From Sarcocystis neurona (taxonomy: Eukaryota > Apicomplexa > Conoidasida > Eucoccidiorida > Sarcocystidae): 64,000 nt of DNA. Location of the stretch: the NCBI GenBank assembly GCA_000727475.1, contig KL647294.1, positions 3,778,911 to 3,842,910 on the forward strand, given 5' to 3'. Position numbers and translations under genes: made by a program. The stretch's first letter is position 1, and every line of letters starts with the position of its first letter. Positions 33,541-45,829 of the stretch are shown here, piece after piece. The notes under the pieces are model-generated. The model was given only the letters and a program-made list of their open reading frames with translations, ran no database searches and was not told the DNA's origin.

Positions 33541-36500
33541 GGCTCAGTTTGTTTGAAGTGATGTAGCTGTCTACTACGACTGCCAGCCACGACATTGTTG
33601 TCCCCGAGTGTTGCTTTTCTGGTCGCTCGGTTCAGCCGCTACCGCAATTTCTCTTTTGGTCCCGCTGCTACAGTAATTTCTACCTGTCTACACGTAGAGA
33701 CTACGTTGTTATATGTGCTGCGAAACACTGTCGTGTAGAGATACTGCTATCTGGTCGCAGGTGTGGGCTGCAGTCATCTAAAGATGCAGCTTTTCCTCGT
33801 TCATGGGCTGCTGCTGCCCTCCCTTACATAACAAGTACATTTTTGCTGTTGTCGATGACTAATAAAGTCCGTACAGTGAAATTTATTTGATAAGCCGTGA
33901 CTTGTGCTTAGTGACATTCTTTCGATTTGTGCAGGAGGTGTGGGCCGCGCTCGTCCACCACGTAGATGTCTTGCACCAGTCTGCCTTTGCCTGTGACCGC
34001 CCTCCTTACTTCTTGCAGCGAGCTGCGGTATCATGTAGGGAGTGGCACAAGTGTTGTGCTCCGGGGAGGCTGCGACGTTTGACGATGTGTTAATGCTACC
34101 GTCACTATTTAAATGTCGCGCTACTGCAGTTTCCCGGCACTGAGGATTGCCACCCTCGTGTGCGGTTTTACACGTGAGACTTTCTTGCGCAGCACGTTCC
34201 TTTTTTGTAGGGCTTTAGAAAAATATTTCTGTTGTAGGTGTGCGTTTTCGTGCTGTCTCTGCTGCTAGTATTGCGGAAAAGTGAAGTAGACCTGCATATG
34301 GGGGGCTGTGGACATCCTCCCTCGCTGCTGTTGCACAGGTTCCAGGGTGAATGCGGTGCATATTCGTCGTGCAAGATGCCCCAGCGGCAGCTCCAACAGG
34401 CGAGCAGAATTTACCGGCAGCATAAGCAGCTGACCAAGAAGTGACCCTCCTGGATCCGACGACAGAAAACCACGCTCACGACGAAAACAGCGCACGATGA
34501 TGCGCAGCTGCCAGAAGCGCAGCAGCGCAATAACAGAGAGCAACAGAAGTTCCAGCAAGGATTCGCCATTAGCAGTAGAAGAGCGCCTTCTTCGTTAGAA
34601 GCGAAGGTGCGGGCACAGTACCGCCACCAACAGCGACGCGTCCCTCAGCACTGTTTCGCAGTAGCGTCCCCCAGAAACGGCCGTGTAACAGACTGACAGC
34701 ACCAGTGGGAGGAGAGCAGCGAAATAGTGTAATCCACCTGCAGCAGCACGAGCAGAAGTAGGAAAAACGGCAGCAATCGCGGCAACAGCAAGGTAGCTGC
34801 CAGGGAAGCAAAGCCAGCCAGAGGATGACAGCAGACGTTTTTGCGAGGTGAGAGGTTTGAAGGCACTCTTTGGCTAATGATTGGAACCGCTCTCGTTCTT
34901 TCTCGTGGTTGCACACGCACAGCAGTAGTTTAGTGAAAAATGTGCTCGGTTCTTCTACAGCCGTAATCCACGCCTGACACTGCGGGACCGTACGTCAGCC
35001 GCTGCTGCTGCAGATCTCCCGTCAACATCGCTTTACGACTCTAAACGTCTGCTGCGGCAGCCGCTGGTGGAGCACGCTTCTGCGGGGGTGCAGAGGAAAA
35101 CGGGGTATTCCTCTCCAGCATTGCTCTCGCCAGTACTCTTCCTGCTGCAGATTAAAACTCTGCTACTGCGGCTACGCACCGTAACGTCAAGGGTGCTGCT
35201 GCTGCTTTTGCAGGCTGTGTTTCTGAAGAAGGTGCTCCTGCATCCGTCTTTTTTACTGCTATTACGTGTGTGGGGGGAGTGCTCGGTGCTGCGCCTAGTT
35301 TGTTGGGCAGAGAGGAGCACGTGAGTAGCATCGCCGCCCCAAAAGTGACGGGGACGGAACGACGTGTGGACGTGTCGCTTTTCCTTGGCGGCTGCTGCCA
35401 GGACCCCTGTTCACTCGTTGTTGCCCGCAGTAGCGGCAACTTTGCGGCTGCAGTATAATAATAAACTCAGCAGATGCTCCTATGCAGCAAGATCACAGCC
35501 GATCAGCACAAGAAGCAGCAGCACCAGCACCGCAGCATAGAAGATCCGACGCACTACCAGCCATACAAAAAGGGAGATAGAACACGTTCTGCATCGGCAA
35601 GGGACCGCACCACATTCGCACATCTTAGATTCTGTGACAGCAGCAACAGAGGCAGCCCCGCAATGTAGGTGAGTACCCAAAACATTAGCAGCACCATCTC
35701 AGCAGAGGACTACCTACGTGGCAGCTGAGGACGATCCTCCCATTAGCATCTGTGTATCAACCGCAGCAGGACTGCACCGGCTGCGCAGACGGGACCGGCT
35801 TCCTGTATGAAGTAAGAGCAGAACTGCCAGTGGACGTCTCAACATTCAAGCAGCAGGACTTGTAGGAGCACCATGCCTTCATAGGAAACTTCGAAAGCAG
35901 CAACAGCGACAGCAACTTCAGCCGTCGAGTGGTCGTGTAGCAGCAGCAAGACATCTTGGCAGCTGCGCAGTTGTGCTCGCAAGCCTTGAAGCTTGCGACT
36001 CTCTGGCGGTGGCGGGTGCGACGAAGGCCGGAGCAAGGTCCGTGTGCCGCCCCCCGCCCCCACTGGCAGTTGAAAGGAGCAGCGGATTGATGATCAGCAG
36101 CAGCGGCGACGCCAGGTGAGGAGGAGCCCTACGAGCCGCAGGATCACGGAGGAGGGACAGCCGTAGAGACCATCACTGCGGTTAATGAGGGGGAAACTGC
36201 TCAGAGACACGTGGCCTTCTCCGTTTCATGTTTGTCGTATATGAGAGCTGTTTATTCGCCCGCGCGTGAAGAACTTCTTCCCCAAATTTGCATCGACCTT
36301 TTGTATTTTGGCTTCGTCTTGCTCTCCCGTAGGGCTCAGGATGCACAAACGACTGAAGTGGGGCAATGTGCAAAGCCTCTGCGGCAATCGCAGCCGAGCA
36401 GCAGCACCAGAACCGTGGAAGCCGCAGCCGGGACGGAAGTAGCAGCGCCAAGAGTGGGAGTCAAGACTTTTGCTGCGAATGGTACACAAATGGCAAATCC

Positions 36501-37040
36501 TCTGGCAGTTTCCTTGTGTCCGTGAGCAGGATACCCGGCTGCAACAGCAGCGACAACGGCGGCAGCACGTCTGCGGCTCGGGTGTGGGGTCACATCCCGT
36601 ACCGCAAGAGGTCTTCGCTGCTGCGGCTGCGCGTAGACGCAGACACTGTGAGTTTGTTTAGATCCTTCCAAAAGAGGAGACGCCGGATTCGCTGCCGCTT
36701 CGCAGAATTCTTCTCTTTGTAGTGCCGTTCTTTTGCTCCGGCGTGCCGCTGCTCGCGCCTGTACGGATGGCGGGGAAGAAGACAACTCGAGCACGTGTTA
36801 ACTTCAACGATACCTGGGCAGACGCAACAGCGACACGAAGGGCTCCCACACTATCCGAGATATCCATTGCTCGAGGACGACATTTCAGAGAGCTGCCGCT
36901 ACGTTTCTGCACGTGTTCTCTCCTTTCGTCGTAGCCACCACCGCTTCCACACGCAGCAGGAAATCGGACGGGCCGCCCGCCCGGTAATGCTGCTGCTGTT
37001 TCGGTGTGTACCCCTCCATCCACTCCGATACGGCTGTCTA
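33541..37040. other. Mostly unique region upstream of the copper transporter, genes unresolved
   Basis: Coding-like pieces include a plus exon candidate at 33935-34034 (EVWAALVHHVDVLHQSAFAC) after a TTGTGCAG acceptor; a plus piece at 34238-34340 with a hydrophobic run (VCVFVLSLLLVLRK) after TTGTAG; a minus piece near 34916-34830 (CNHEKERERFQSLAKECLQ); and a plus piece at 36241-36400 (AREELLPQICIDLLYFGFVL). No complete gene could be linked. The part near 37040 should contain the copper transporter promoter. Confidence 0.3.
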
Positions 37041-37592
37041 ATGCCTCGCCGTCGTCACTCCGCCGCTGCTTCAGCGGCGTCTTCCATCAGTTTCGTACTG
37101 CTCGTGCTGCTGCATCTTCTTGCAGCCTGGCCCGCGACCCAGGGCCCCCACCACCGACACAGGCAACTGCAACAGCCAGAAAGCAAGACAGCCCGAATTG
37201 ATAGACAGGATGCCGTGTTACGCAGCGGCAGCAGCTGGTTGATCTTCGCCGCAGCGAAGAGCTGCTGCGGCAAGAACAAGGGTACATCAGACCAGGGTAC
37301 ACCAGAGGGAGGAACAGCGCCTTCAGCAGGCGACGTGCCCTTCGGAAATGGAAGAGGCCAGACGTCGTTCTCTTCTCGAAATGGGAAGAACAACGGCAGC
37401 GCCAGTAAGACGCGTCATGGAGAGGGCCACCCCCACAACACTCAAGGAAACGGAGGCGGAAGGGGAGGTGGAAGAGACCCAAGCGGTGCTGGTTCCGGGG
37501 CGGGACAGCCATCCTGTTGTGGGGTGATGCCCATGTACTTCGTTAATTCTACACACACTATCATACTCTTCAGCTGGTGGGAGACTCTCAAG
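37041..37592 (+). CDS. Ctr-type copper transporter, exon 1 (signal peptide, metal-binding ectodomain)
   Basis: ATG at 37041 was chosen because it begins a clear signal peptide (MPRRRHSAAASAASS, then SISFVLLVLLHLLAA). The upstream in-frame ATG codons lack one. The ectodomain has His pairs (GPHHRHRQ, HGEGHPHN) and a long Gly/Ser/Asn-rich linker. At residues 163-165 the Met-x-Met of MPMYF precedes a WW-ending segment (TIILFSWWETLK) that leads into the first transmembrane helix, as in Ctr proteins. The exon ends in phase 0 at a GTAAGC donor. The family forms trimeric plasma- or organelle-membrane Cu(I) channels. Exon 1 encodes 184 residues. Confidence 0.88.
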
Positions 37593-39360
37593 GTAAGCCC
37601 CCCGGAGTCCGCTACTATTCTGCTATGGACAGCACTGATGTAGGTGTTCGTGCTCTTCCGTATGCTCCTACTGCGATTTTCGCTGCATTACATCATGCTG
37701 CACTTGCTGCTGCTGCCAGCGACAGCACTCGTTAGTGCTCTTTCTTATGCTACTACTGCGATTTTCGCCGTGTTGCGCCATGCTGCAGTGTTGCTGCTGC
37801 TCCTATTGAGGACGCTGCTGCTACTGGTGATGGCGGCGCTGCCGCTGTTTGTCGTGATGCCGCTGGTCATAAACTATTGCTGATGCCGGTTGTCCTTGAC
37901 GTGCTTTCTCCGGTTGCTGCTTTGAAGCTGCCGGTGGTGCCGAGGCTGCGGTTTTGTTACAGATGCTTTGACTGGTCGACTAATTGCTTCTGTCGCTGTA
38001 TAGAGCAGTATTCGGCGGCTGCGGGTGTAGCTGCTGCGTCTGCTACTCCTCGGCCCACTAATGCGAATGGAGTGCTGCTGCCGCGCGTCGCGGTAGTGCT
38101 GGTACTGGTGCGGCTGCTAATGCTGCTTTTGCCGCATATTCCTGCTGTTGCTGGCATAGGTACTGCCACCTATACGCGGCAGCTCCTCCTCCTCCTCCTC
38201 GCCCTCGTCCTCCTTGTCTTCCTCTTCCGGCTTACGGGTGCTGTCTCTCCTTGCTGTTGCGTGTGGACACAATTGCTGTGCATCGTTATTCTTCTGATGA
38301 AGCCGCTAGCGCGTTGATTTCGCCGAGTCCATTGCTCGTGCTGCTGGTGACCTCTGCCGGTTCTGCCCCTGTTGCTGCGTTGAACCTGTTGTCGGTGTTG
38401 CTGCGACTGCTGCTGCGTCCTGGATTCGCGATGATGCGAGCTTCGAAAATCAGTGTGCGTAGTCGTGTAAACTTCCATACATAAATTCTAGGCTAACACA
38501 TGTATATGCATGTTCGCTGACGAGTGTGCGCGTGTATATGCGTGTAGCACACGCACATAAAGTGTGTGAGCGCGCTTTTCTTTCTGAATGTCTCAGTGTG
38601 CGTGTAAGTTGATGAATTCGAAGATGTAGAACTTGTTTAAACCACACCTAATACACGCGGGTGGGTCTGATTCTGCTAACGACGACGAGCAACAGACGGC
38701 GGGCTTAGTTCCAGTCAATAGCCAGAGCGCAGCACGTCTCCTTGTCTCCCACATAAAAATAGAACTCACGTAGGTCTTACGTCTGTGCAAATTCAATTAT
38801 ATGCGGGTTACATCTTTAAGTCTTTACGTTACCTGTACACCTATACTTATAAGCAGACGTGTATAGCACATATTAATACAGAGACACGTGTGTGTACAGG
38901 TACGCTTAAAGGCCTACCGATGTACCTAGTTGGTGAGCGTTTACACTCCTGGCTGTATAAATACGTGTGTGTGCGTATGCCAGTACTGTCATGTGTTTCA
39001 ACTATCCACGCGTATATACATATATATGTATATATATATATATATTTTTGAATGTGATTGTGTACGACTGCCACTTGTAGGAGTGTTTATGGCTAATAAT
39101 ATGTGGAACTTCTTTTCTCTTTCCGCGGTAGATGCGTACACATTTATGCCCACGTACGTAACACGTCTGCAGCTCTTCACTCTTGCGAATGCGATAGGGG
39201 TCCGTCCGCGTACATGATTCAATTTTGCACGTACATACTCGTATGCTTCTCACCTCTCCAGCCGAAGTGGCACACATATGCATTCATGCATATACGCATA
39301 TATACACACGCATATATAGACACACTAATGTCAATGTTATGTTGTGCTTTTGTGCTGCAG
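37593..39360 (+). other. Intron of the copper transporter gene (1768 nt)
   Basis: GTAAGC donor and TTTTGTGCTGCAG acceptor. Its first part (37.64-38.45 kb) is CTG/GCT-rich and holds open Leu/Val-rich frames; the rest is unique TA-leaning DNA. Confidence 0.8.
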
Positions 39361-39951
39361 GTTTGGCAGTACGCGATCTCCGTCGTCGTCTGCGTGTTGC
39401 TGGGGGTCATCTCCGTGGCCTTAAAGGTCGTTCGTTTGCGAGTGGAACAGCGACTGGTGTGCAGCGATGCCGCAGCAGCAGCAGACGAAGAGGAGTGTGG
39501 ACCGGGTGTAGCAGGCGGACTGCAGGCGGCAGGAGAGGACGTCAGAGGAGCAACAAGCTCAGGAGAGACGTATTACAGCGGCAGCGGCGGGGAGAAGCAG
39601 CAACAGCAGGTCGGCGGCGGCAAGCGGAGGGGGGTGTTGGCCACGGCGGCAGGTGTCTACCGCAGGACCACGGCGGGATTCCCACTTGGCAGCAACTGCT
39701 GCCGCATGGTTCAAGCCTTCATATTGTATGGTTTTGACTATTTACTCATGTTAATCGTCATGTCGTACAACGTCGGTCTGTTCTTCGCCGTGTGCGGCGG
39801 CCTGGGCCTTGGCTTTTTCTTCTTCGGGCACCTTTTAGTGTCAAACAGTAGGCGCGCCGGGTCGCCTCACCTCCAGAGTCAGGAGCAAGGGGAAACAAAC
39901 CCAGATATGCAGGATTTCCACGCAGGAGACCCCCTCTGCTGCGGAGCCTAA
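39361..39951 (+). CDS. Ctr-type copper transporter, exon 2 (three membrane helices)
   Basis: Starts in phase 0 with VWQYAISVVVCVLLGVISVA, the first transmembrane helix continuing directly from exon 1. An unusually long cytosolic loop follows (about 90 residues, Gly/Ala/Gln/Ser-rich), then GFDYLLMLIVMSYNVGLFF with the diagnostic M-x3-M in helix 2 (about residues 314 and 318), and helix 3 with the G-x3-G packing motif (GGLGLGFFFFG). The C-terminus ends PLCCGA, with a vicinal Cys pair that could bind Cu(I). Stop TAA is at 39949-39951; total length is about 380 residues. Most Ctr proteins are 150-250 residues; the extra length is low-complexity insert. Confidence 0.93.
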   Translation, partial: VWQYAISVVVCVLLGVISVALKVVRLRVEQRLVCSDAAAAADEEECGPGVAGGLQAAGEDVRGATSSGETYYSGSGGEKQQQQVGGGKRRGVLATAAGVYRRTTAGFPLGSNCCRMVQAFILYGFDYLLMLIVMSYNVGLFFAVCGGLGLGFFFFGHLLVSNSRRAGSPHLQSQEQGETNPDMQDFHAGDPLCCGA

Positions 39952-42279
39952 GTCGCACGATCACGGAAAATGAGCTTTCCCTGGCACACGTAGGGAAGAG
40001 GCGCCGCAGCAGTCGTGTCCGCACCTGCGGCCGCTGCGGATCCAGCCAGCAGCGCGAGCACGCAGAAACACGGCAAAAACAGCCGCACGTCAGCAGCGGA
40101 ATAGGCAGGTCAGCAGCCGCACATCCATCAGCTGCACCAGAGAAGCAGCAGGAGGTGCAGTAGCAACAACGACTACCCAGCCGTGCAACAGTGTCTTGTA
40201 CGGCAGCAGCAATAAAAAGAGCAGTAGCAGCCGCGGCGTAACAAAGTTTTGAATACGACACGCGCATGTAACTCCAACGAGTTCTGCATTTGCTGACGCT
40301 ACGCCAAAAGGCGGATCCAAGCGAAAAAGTCTATATATATATATATGTGTATGTGTGGACAGCTACACCAAAAAAGTGGCTGCAAGTGAAACAGAATATA
40401 CATATATATATATATGTATATATATGTACAACTGGTTATTTCCAAAACAGGTATGTTTCTGTGTAGAAGTGCGTTTCGGATATGCAAAGACATATGCGTG
40501 CTCCTGAACGTACATGCGTGTGAATCCACATGCACGTGTATGGACGCATCTCTGCCTATGCCTCAATATATGCGTATGTTTGTCCCGTAAACAGACGGTG
40601 AGAAAATAACGTGATGGGGATGTCTCACCTTCGCCCGAAAGGGACTGGCGCAAAATTTACACAGTTCTGGAGTCGTATTGAGAAACGTATTAAGGACGTC
40701 TTTCTACTCGAGCAAGCAGCTGTGTTCACGCATACATTCACGTGTGTATGCGTATATGCACACTTCATTATACACACATACACATAAGGACCGGTAGATG
40801 TATGCGTAGAGGCGAACACTTATAAGTATATATATATATATATATAGCGAAGTGTCGTCTTCGACGGTGTCTGTGTACTACGTGCGCGCGGCCAACATCG
40901 ACCATAAATCACCGACGTTTCTTGTACATATGTGGCCATGCATACACGTGTGTGTATGCGCGTGTGTGTGTGTGTGTGTTTACGTATTCCCTAGAGAGGC
41001 ATATACAATGTGTTGGAAATATATGTATATATATACATATATATGTATACGTATATTAGAGTTCAGTTTGAGTATTGTTTTGCCTATAGTTGCACGCTTC
41101 GTGTTCTGAGTTCGAGTCCCTTGTGTACGCCTATATAAGGAGCACGCGCGTACGTACGTACACACACGCACACACACATAGACACACATATTTGTATATA
41201 TTGCTACAGGCTTAAGTAATGACACATGTAAAAACGGTTGTGACTTTAAGTAGATGTTGGGGACGGACGTAGTATACAGATACGTGCAACAGCAGCAACA
41301 GAGGAGCGGTACGTAGGCTTCTCGTTCCCCCCTTTCATTTTCCACTGCGTCATCAAGTTCTGCGTCTTCTCTTCAGTTTCTCGTGTTTCTCCATCCCCTT
41401 TCCAGGAGAAGCACCTGATAGGGATGTACTGTCCAGTTGCCATCTCTGTTGAAAAGGAGAATCGTCGAGAGTCCACCATGTAACGTCGCGCTACTGCTGC
41501 TGCTGCTGTATATGTGTGTGTATTTCTTTGTAAGGTACGTAATTACGTATGGGCGTACACACAAATGTACGTATGTATACATATATGTGTTTATGTATAT
41601 ATATATATATGAATATATACTATAACGCACACACACACACACACATACACATATACATATACATAGATGTGTATGTAGACATATATGTAAACATATATAA
41701 GAACGCCTGTCTGTGTAAAAGAGAGCTAATTAATCGGAGAGGTGAACACCGCGGCGAGGTGAATAGCGCGTTTTCCTGCTTGTGGAGGAAAGGCGTGAAA
41801 CGTCAACTGCTTTAGAAGCAGCAGGGTGTCACTAATTTATTCTGTATTATATGTGCAGGTGTATTACATGAGTGTGAAAGACGTACGCATACATACGGAT
41901 GACGTAGGTTTGCTCACAATCATATATTTATTAACGCTACTACATGTATCCGTGCCACACAGGCGCGGATATACATATTTCACGACTAGTTGTTCTCCAT
42001 TTCTCCCAGCCAGCAGCCTCGCGAGAGTTACTCGCTGTCTGCGGCCAGGACCACGCCTGCACTGGTCTACTTCTTTGTCCTTTCTCTTCTGAGCTCTTTT
42101 TCGGTCGTGTGTGTGTATGTGTGTGTGTGTGTGTGTGCATGTAAAAAAGTACTTTTATGTACAATTGCACACCTGTACGCACCGTGACATACATAGATTA
42201 CATACACGTATAAATCTTCTGTTCACAGCACAGGACGTAAGTGTACGACCGTCTCTTGTAACAATAATTCTACTTATTT
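39952..42279. other. TA/CA microsatellites and unique DNA, no gene recognised
   Basis: Contains AGC-rich sequence just after the transporter (39.98-40.25 kb), TA/TG runs (40.33-41.7 kb, including a TG run near 40958-40980 and CA runs near 41627) and unique sequence around 41.2-41.5 and 41.9-42.1 kb without a clear frame. Confidence 0.45.
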
Positions 42280-44400
42280 ACTGCAGTAACGAATCTCCGT
42301 TTGATTCACTGTTTGTAGAAGTTGTTCCCTAATTCGAATGTCTTCCTTCACTGTCATCGTGCAACACTCATGCTCCCCCTGCGAATCTGAGTAACTAGTT
42401 TTTATTCTTCCGCCGCATTAAAACCATCGAAGGGGCGGCCCCTCGCGATTAAACACTCAAGGACAGCGTAAGTTTCCCTTTTCGCATCAAGATCCACCGA
42501 GGTGGTGGCTCGTCGCGTCTAAACACTCAAATACAGCATAAGTTTTACTTTTCACATGAAGAACCATCGACGTTGCTTGCTCACAGGGTCACGTAGCGTT
42601 TTGGCCCCCCTTATACCAGGAAATGTGTTCCGTGATAAATCAAGCACTACACGTATGTATAATTCTATCGCGCATCGTACTTTTTCTAGTAGGGAAAACG
42701 CTGTTTTAATGCGCTTTCTCTGAAAAAGCAGTTCATTGAGTAATGATTCCGTTGCCCGCTTCAACGTCTCCCACCTTCTTTCGACTTCTGCAATCAATCT
42801 AAAGTATTCTCCTTCAGTGTTGCGACAAAGAATCGTCGCCCCCCGTCCCCCAGTACTGTGGATCCTTTCATTCTTTGGCTTCTTGTTTCCGCTGCAGCGT
42901 CTCACTACTACTTCCAGCAGAATACGATTTTGAACAATCATTAGAATACTCGAAGGAGGGCCTCTTTTCTCCGACGCAAACGTGCCAGCGTCTGCTGCTT
43001 GCTTGTGGCGGCCAAAAATTTGCTTCGTGTTTAGTGAGCAGCTCCTTCCACCCCAACTCATGCCTTACTTGATGTGAGTCGGCGACACATTCCTACTGGC
43101 TTCATTCTCTGCAACAATCCATGCGTCGTTTATTCGTGCGTGACTCCAGCAAGTTCCGGCTGTGTGCGCTTGAAAGAGCGTAAGCACTTTCAGCTTCATC
43201 CGCTACAAGAAAACTTCCGCTCCTTCAATAAACAGATCTTCTTTACGCGTGAGCAATTTTTCCCGTTTAGTTTCAATAACTATGGATATGCGCGCAAGTG
43301 CGGGTCTTCAGAGGTGTAACATCAGCAACTGACCTCACAATTGCGGAAAATACTTCTTTCTCGTTCCCGTAATTCAAATTTTACTTGTTCCACACATAGT
43401 ATGACTCCGTCATACCTAACTTCGCTTCATCGTAACCTTGACTCCAGCAAAGCAGAACTGCAGTACCGTAAGGATTCTTTATTGCCGCAGGAAGGAAGAC
43501 TTACCTGCAAGACCTTACGAACATCCTTTACAATGCTGGAATTCAAAATTCGTTCCTTAAGACAATGGCTTAAAACAACGCTTCTTCAGGATTATATTAA
43601 AGAAGCCTTCTTTGCTGCTGTTAACTGCTTCGTTAGAACATAATATTCTGCGCATGTGTAACAACCCACCGTGCGGGACTAATTCCTTCTAATTTCCGGT
43701 GGATCCCTACATTTCCCCCCACTATGTAGTGTTCTCCATTACCAACATTCCTCCGCGTTAAGGCAGTGATAACGCTAGTACGACAAATCGCAACATGCTA
43801 TAATGCAGCCCGTCATACCTTTGGTTTTCCGAGGTCACAAACAAATTTGCTAATTTCCGTATTTTATTCGTATCTCCAACAAAAGCTCCAACCATCACCA
43901 CACATACAGGCTTCAGTTACTGATCTGCAGAATGTCATAATTCGTGGCTATTCAAACGCAATCGTAAGTACCTGGATTCTTTATTACACAACTGCTCGTG
44001 AAGACTAGCTAACTTCCTCCACTGAGACTTTGAATTATGTCGTCCTCTTTTCACATCATAGGAACGAACCTTTTCCCTTTTCGAACGCAGCACATCGTGT
44101 CATCGTTTCTTCCTCGTTACATGCAAACCCTCGTTCTCTTTTCTACTTAGTGGCTCATAACCACACTCCTCTCACGCCAGCATACACAGGTAATCAAGCT
44201 TGTTTTTCTCTCCAGCCTATAGTACGTAGTCCTCGCTCGCCACAACAGGTAAGTTCCCACGCATCTTACACCAAACCACTCCAAGGTAAGGACGAATTTT
44301 TTCACAAAGGATACCATCATTCCTCACACAATAAACCACGATGGCGATTGTTTAAGAAGACCTAATCTCCCCTGTTCTTCCATCTCCTGCAAAATTATAG
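42280..44400 (-). CDS. Candidate multi-exon gene, helix-rich product of unknown function
   Basis: On the minus strand this non-repetitive interval yields a succession of short, protein-like blocks in changing frames, several ending at good donors. They include QWERQLLLGKKTIILQEMEE (44430-44370), SQWRKLASLHEQLCNKESRY (about 44020-43960), NKIRKLANLFVTSENQR before GTATGA (about 43870-43820), ERILNSSIVKDVRKVLQ before GTAAGT (about 43560-43505), KFELRERERSIFRNCE before GTCAGT, ETKREKLLTRKEDLFIEGAE, EVERRWETLKRATESLL (42790-42740), and a last block TVKEDIRIREQLLQTVNQTE with a stop near 42282. Either a gene with many small exons and short introns, or a decayed gene. Coordinates are outer limits; exact splices were not resolved. 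Confidence 0.4.
42415..42560 (+). repeat. Two-copy degenerate repeat of about 70 bp
   Basis: Two adjacent units share CATCGA(A/.)G, GGC(T/C)C.TCGCG.(T/A)TAAACACTCAA and ACAG(C)(G/A)TAAGTTT.(C/A)CTTTTC(G/A)CAT; a third partial copy begins at about 42560. Confidence 0.75.
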
Positions 44401-45480
44401 TCTTTTTGCCTAGAAGTAGCTGTCTCTCCCATTGTGCTCCATGCCTCAGTACTTTTCTTTTTGAGCGTGGTGAGTCCGTTTTTGTAACAACGGTCTTTGT
44501 CACACAGTATACCGCGAATAGCGGCAGCAGCAGCAATGGCAACTGCCACAGCGCTGCTCGAAGCAACAGCAAGAAGCATAACAGCGACAAGGACAGTAGC
44601 CCCATCAGGGTCGGCAAAGGCTACACTAGCAACAACGCAATAACAGCAGTTGAGGCGACTGCAGAAGGAGCAGCAAAAACAGTAATCGCCGTAGGAGAGC
44701 AACGTCAGCTGTTCCGGCAGCAGCAGCAACAGCAAAAGCAGCAACGCAGCGACAGCCACTGCATTAGGCGCAGGAGTAATAACATCATCAGCAGCACTAG
44801 CAACAAGGAGCAGAGCAGGGAGCAACTGACGTGTTTTCTGAATGCCGCCTCAAAAGCAGCAGCACCCTTTCTTCAACAGCAGAAGCCCTTCAGCTGAAAA
44901 GACGGAGTTTTGTGGAGAGATACGTATTCGTAAAACGCTGCATGTATAGACACAAGCGTGCACGAGTATACGTATGCAGTAGAAGTCTGCACATCCGACG
45001 TAAAGAGTTACATACTCATACACTTCTGTATGTTCATACGCTCTCCCGGATAAAAGTGCTTAAAACGCCCACACACGCAAATGTGTACGCATTTGTTCAC
45101 CTATTTTCTAGCGTTACTGAGAACGTGCACGAGAAATTGATAAAGCAGGCTTTCCGCCTTTCGTCGGGCGGACGTACGAGGGACTACTCAAGTGTATTAC
45201 CCTCCACTCGGTGTGAAGCGTGCGCGTGCAGACACGCATACAGCTGCGAACGCGGAGTACAGAAAGTGCACTAACATATCGCCTTTACGCATAGTTGTGT
45301 ACGTCTACGCACACAGATACACAAATTAGTGTACACTCATGTATTACGATGCGTACACATATGTACACAAAAGTACATGCAAACTACTGGCGACTTCGAC
45401 TGCCCCATCATTTGCCTAAACAGCAGTTGCTGCTGCCACTCACGTGTACTCTTTCTGATGCGACAGTTTGTACGCGCATC
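44400..45480. other. CAG patch and unique sequence
   Basis: AGC/CAG-rich at 44520-44890, where both strands stay open. A plus frame over 45105-45270 reads SVTENVHEKLIKQAFRLSSG after a TTTTCTAG acceptor and is protein-like but unassigned. Confidence 0.35.
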
Positions 45481-45485
45481 GCGCA

Positions 45486-45632
45486 CAAGCCTTTCATTGA
45501 TGTCCTTCTTAGCAACACGCGGACGCACCACGTGCCTACGTACGAGTACATAGGAGACGCACATGCACGTACATTTACACATATATGCGTTCACACACAC
45601 ATACACCCTGTGCGCTTGTGCAAGGATACATT
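45486..45632 (+). repeat. Duplicated block, copy 1 (about 150 bp)
   Basis: Reads CAAGCCTTTCATTGATG... through CCCTGTGCGCTTGTGCAAGGATACAT. In one plus frame it encodes KPFIDVLLSNTRTHHVPTYE. Confidence 0.85.
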
Positions 45633-45648
45633 ATATATATATATATAT

Positions 45649-45797
45649 CAAGCCTTTCATCGACGCCGTCCCCAGCAACACGCGGACGCACCATGTGCCT
45701 TTGTACGCATGCGTAGGAAACGCACACGCACGTAGATCTATGAAGACGTATGTACGTACGTGCACCCTGTGCGCCTGGGCAAGTATACATATGCACA
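45649..45797 (+). repeat. Duplicated block, copy 2 (about 150 bp)
   Basis: Reads CAAGCCTTTCATCGACG... through CCCTGTGCGCCTGGGCAAGTATACAT. In the equivalent frame it encodes KPFIDAVPSNTRTHHVPLYA. Its start and end align with copy 1, with divergence greatest in the middle. Confidence 0.85.
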
Positions 45798-45829
45798 TAT
45801 ATGTATGTACCCCGAGGTAGAGTATGCGC

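Noticed and set aside
39081..39157. An exon reading FMANNMWNFFSLSAVDAYTF before the copper transporter's first helix
   Set aside because: It looked like the Met motif and fits in phase, but exon 1 at 37041-37592 supplies the genuine MPMYF...WWETLK segment with a signal peptide and a better donor.
41095..41135. GAGTTCGAGTCCC, another T-loop-like string
   Set aside because: Its flanks do not pair as a T-stem and there is no cloverleaf in the preceding 75 bases.
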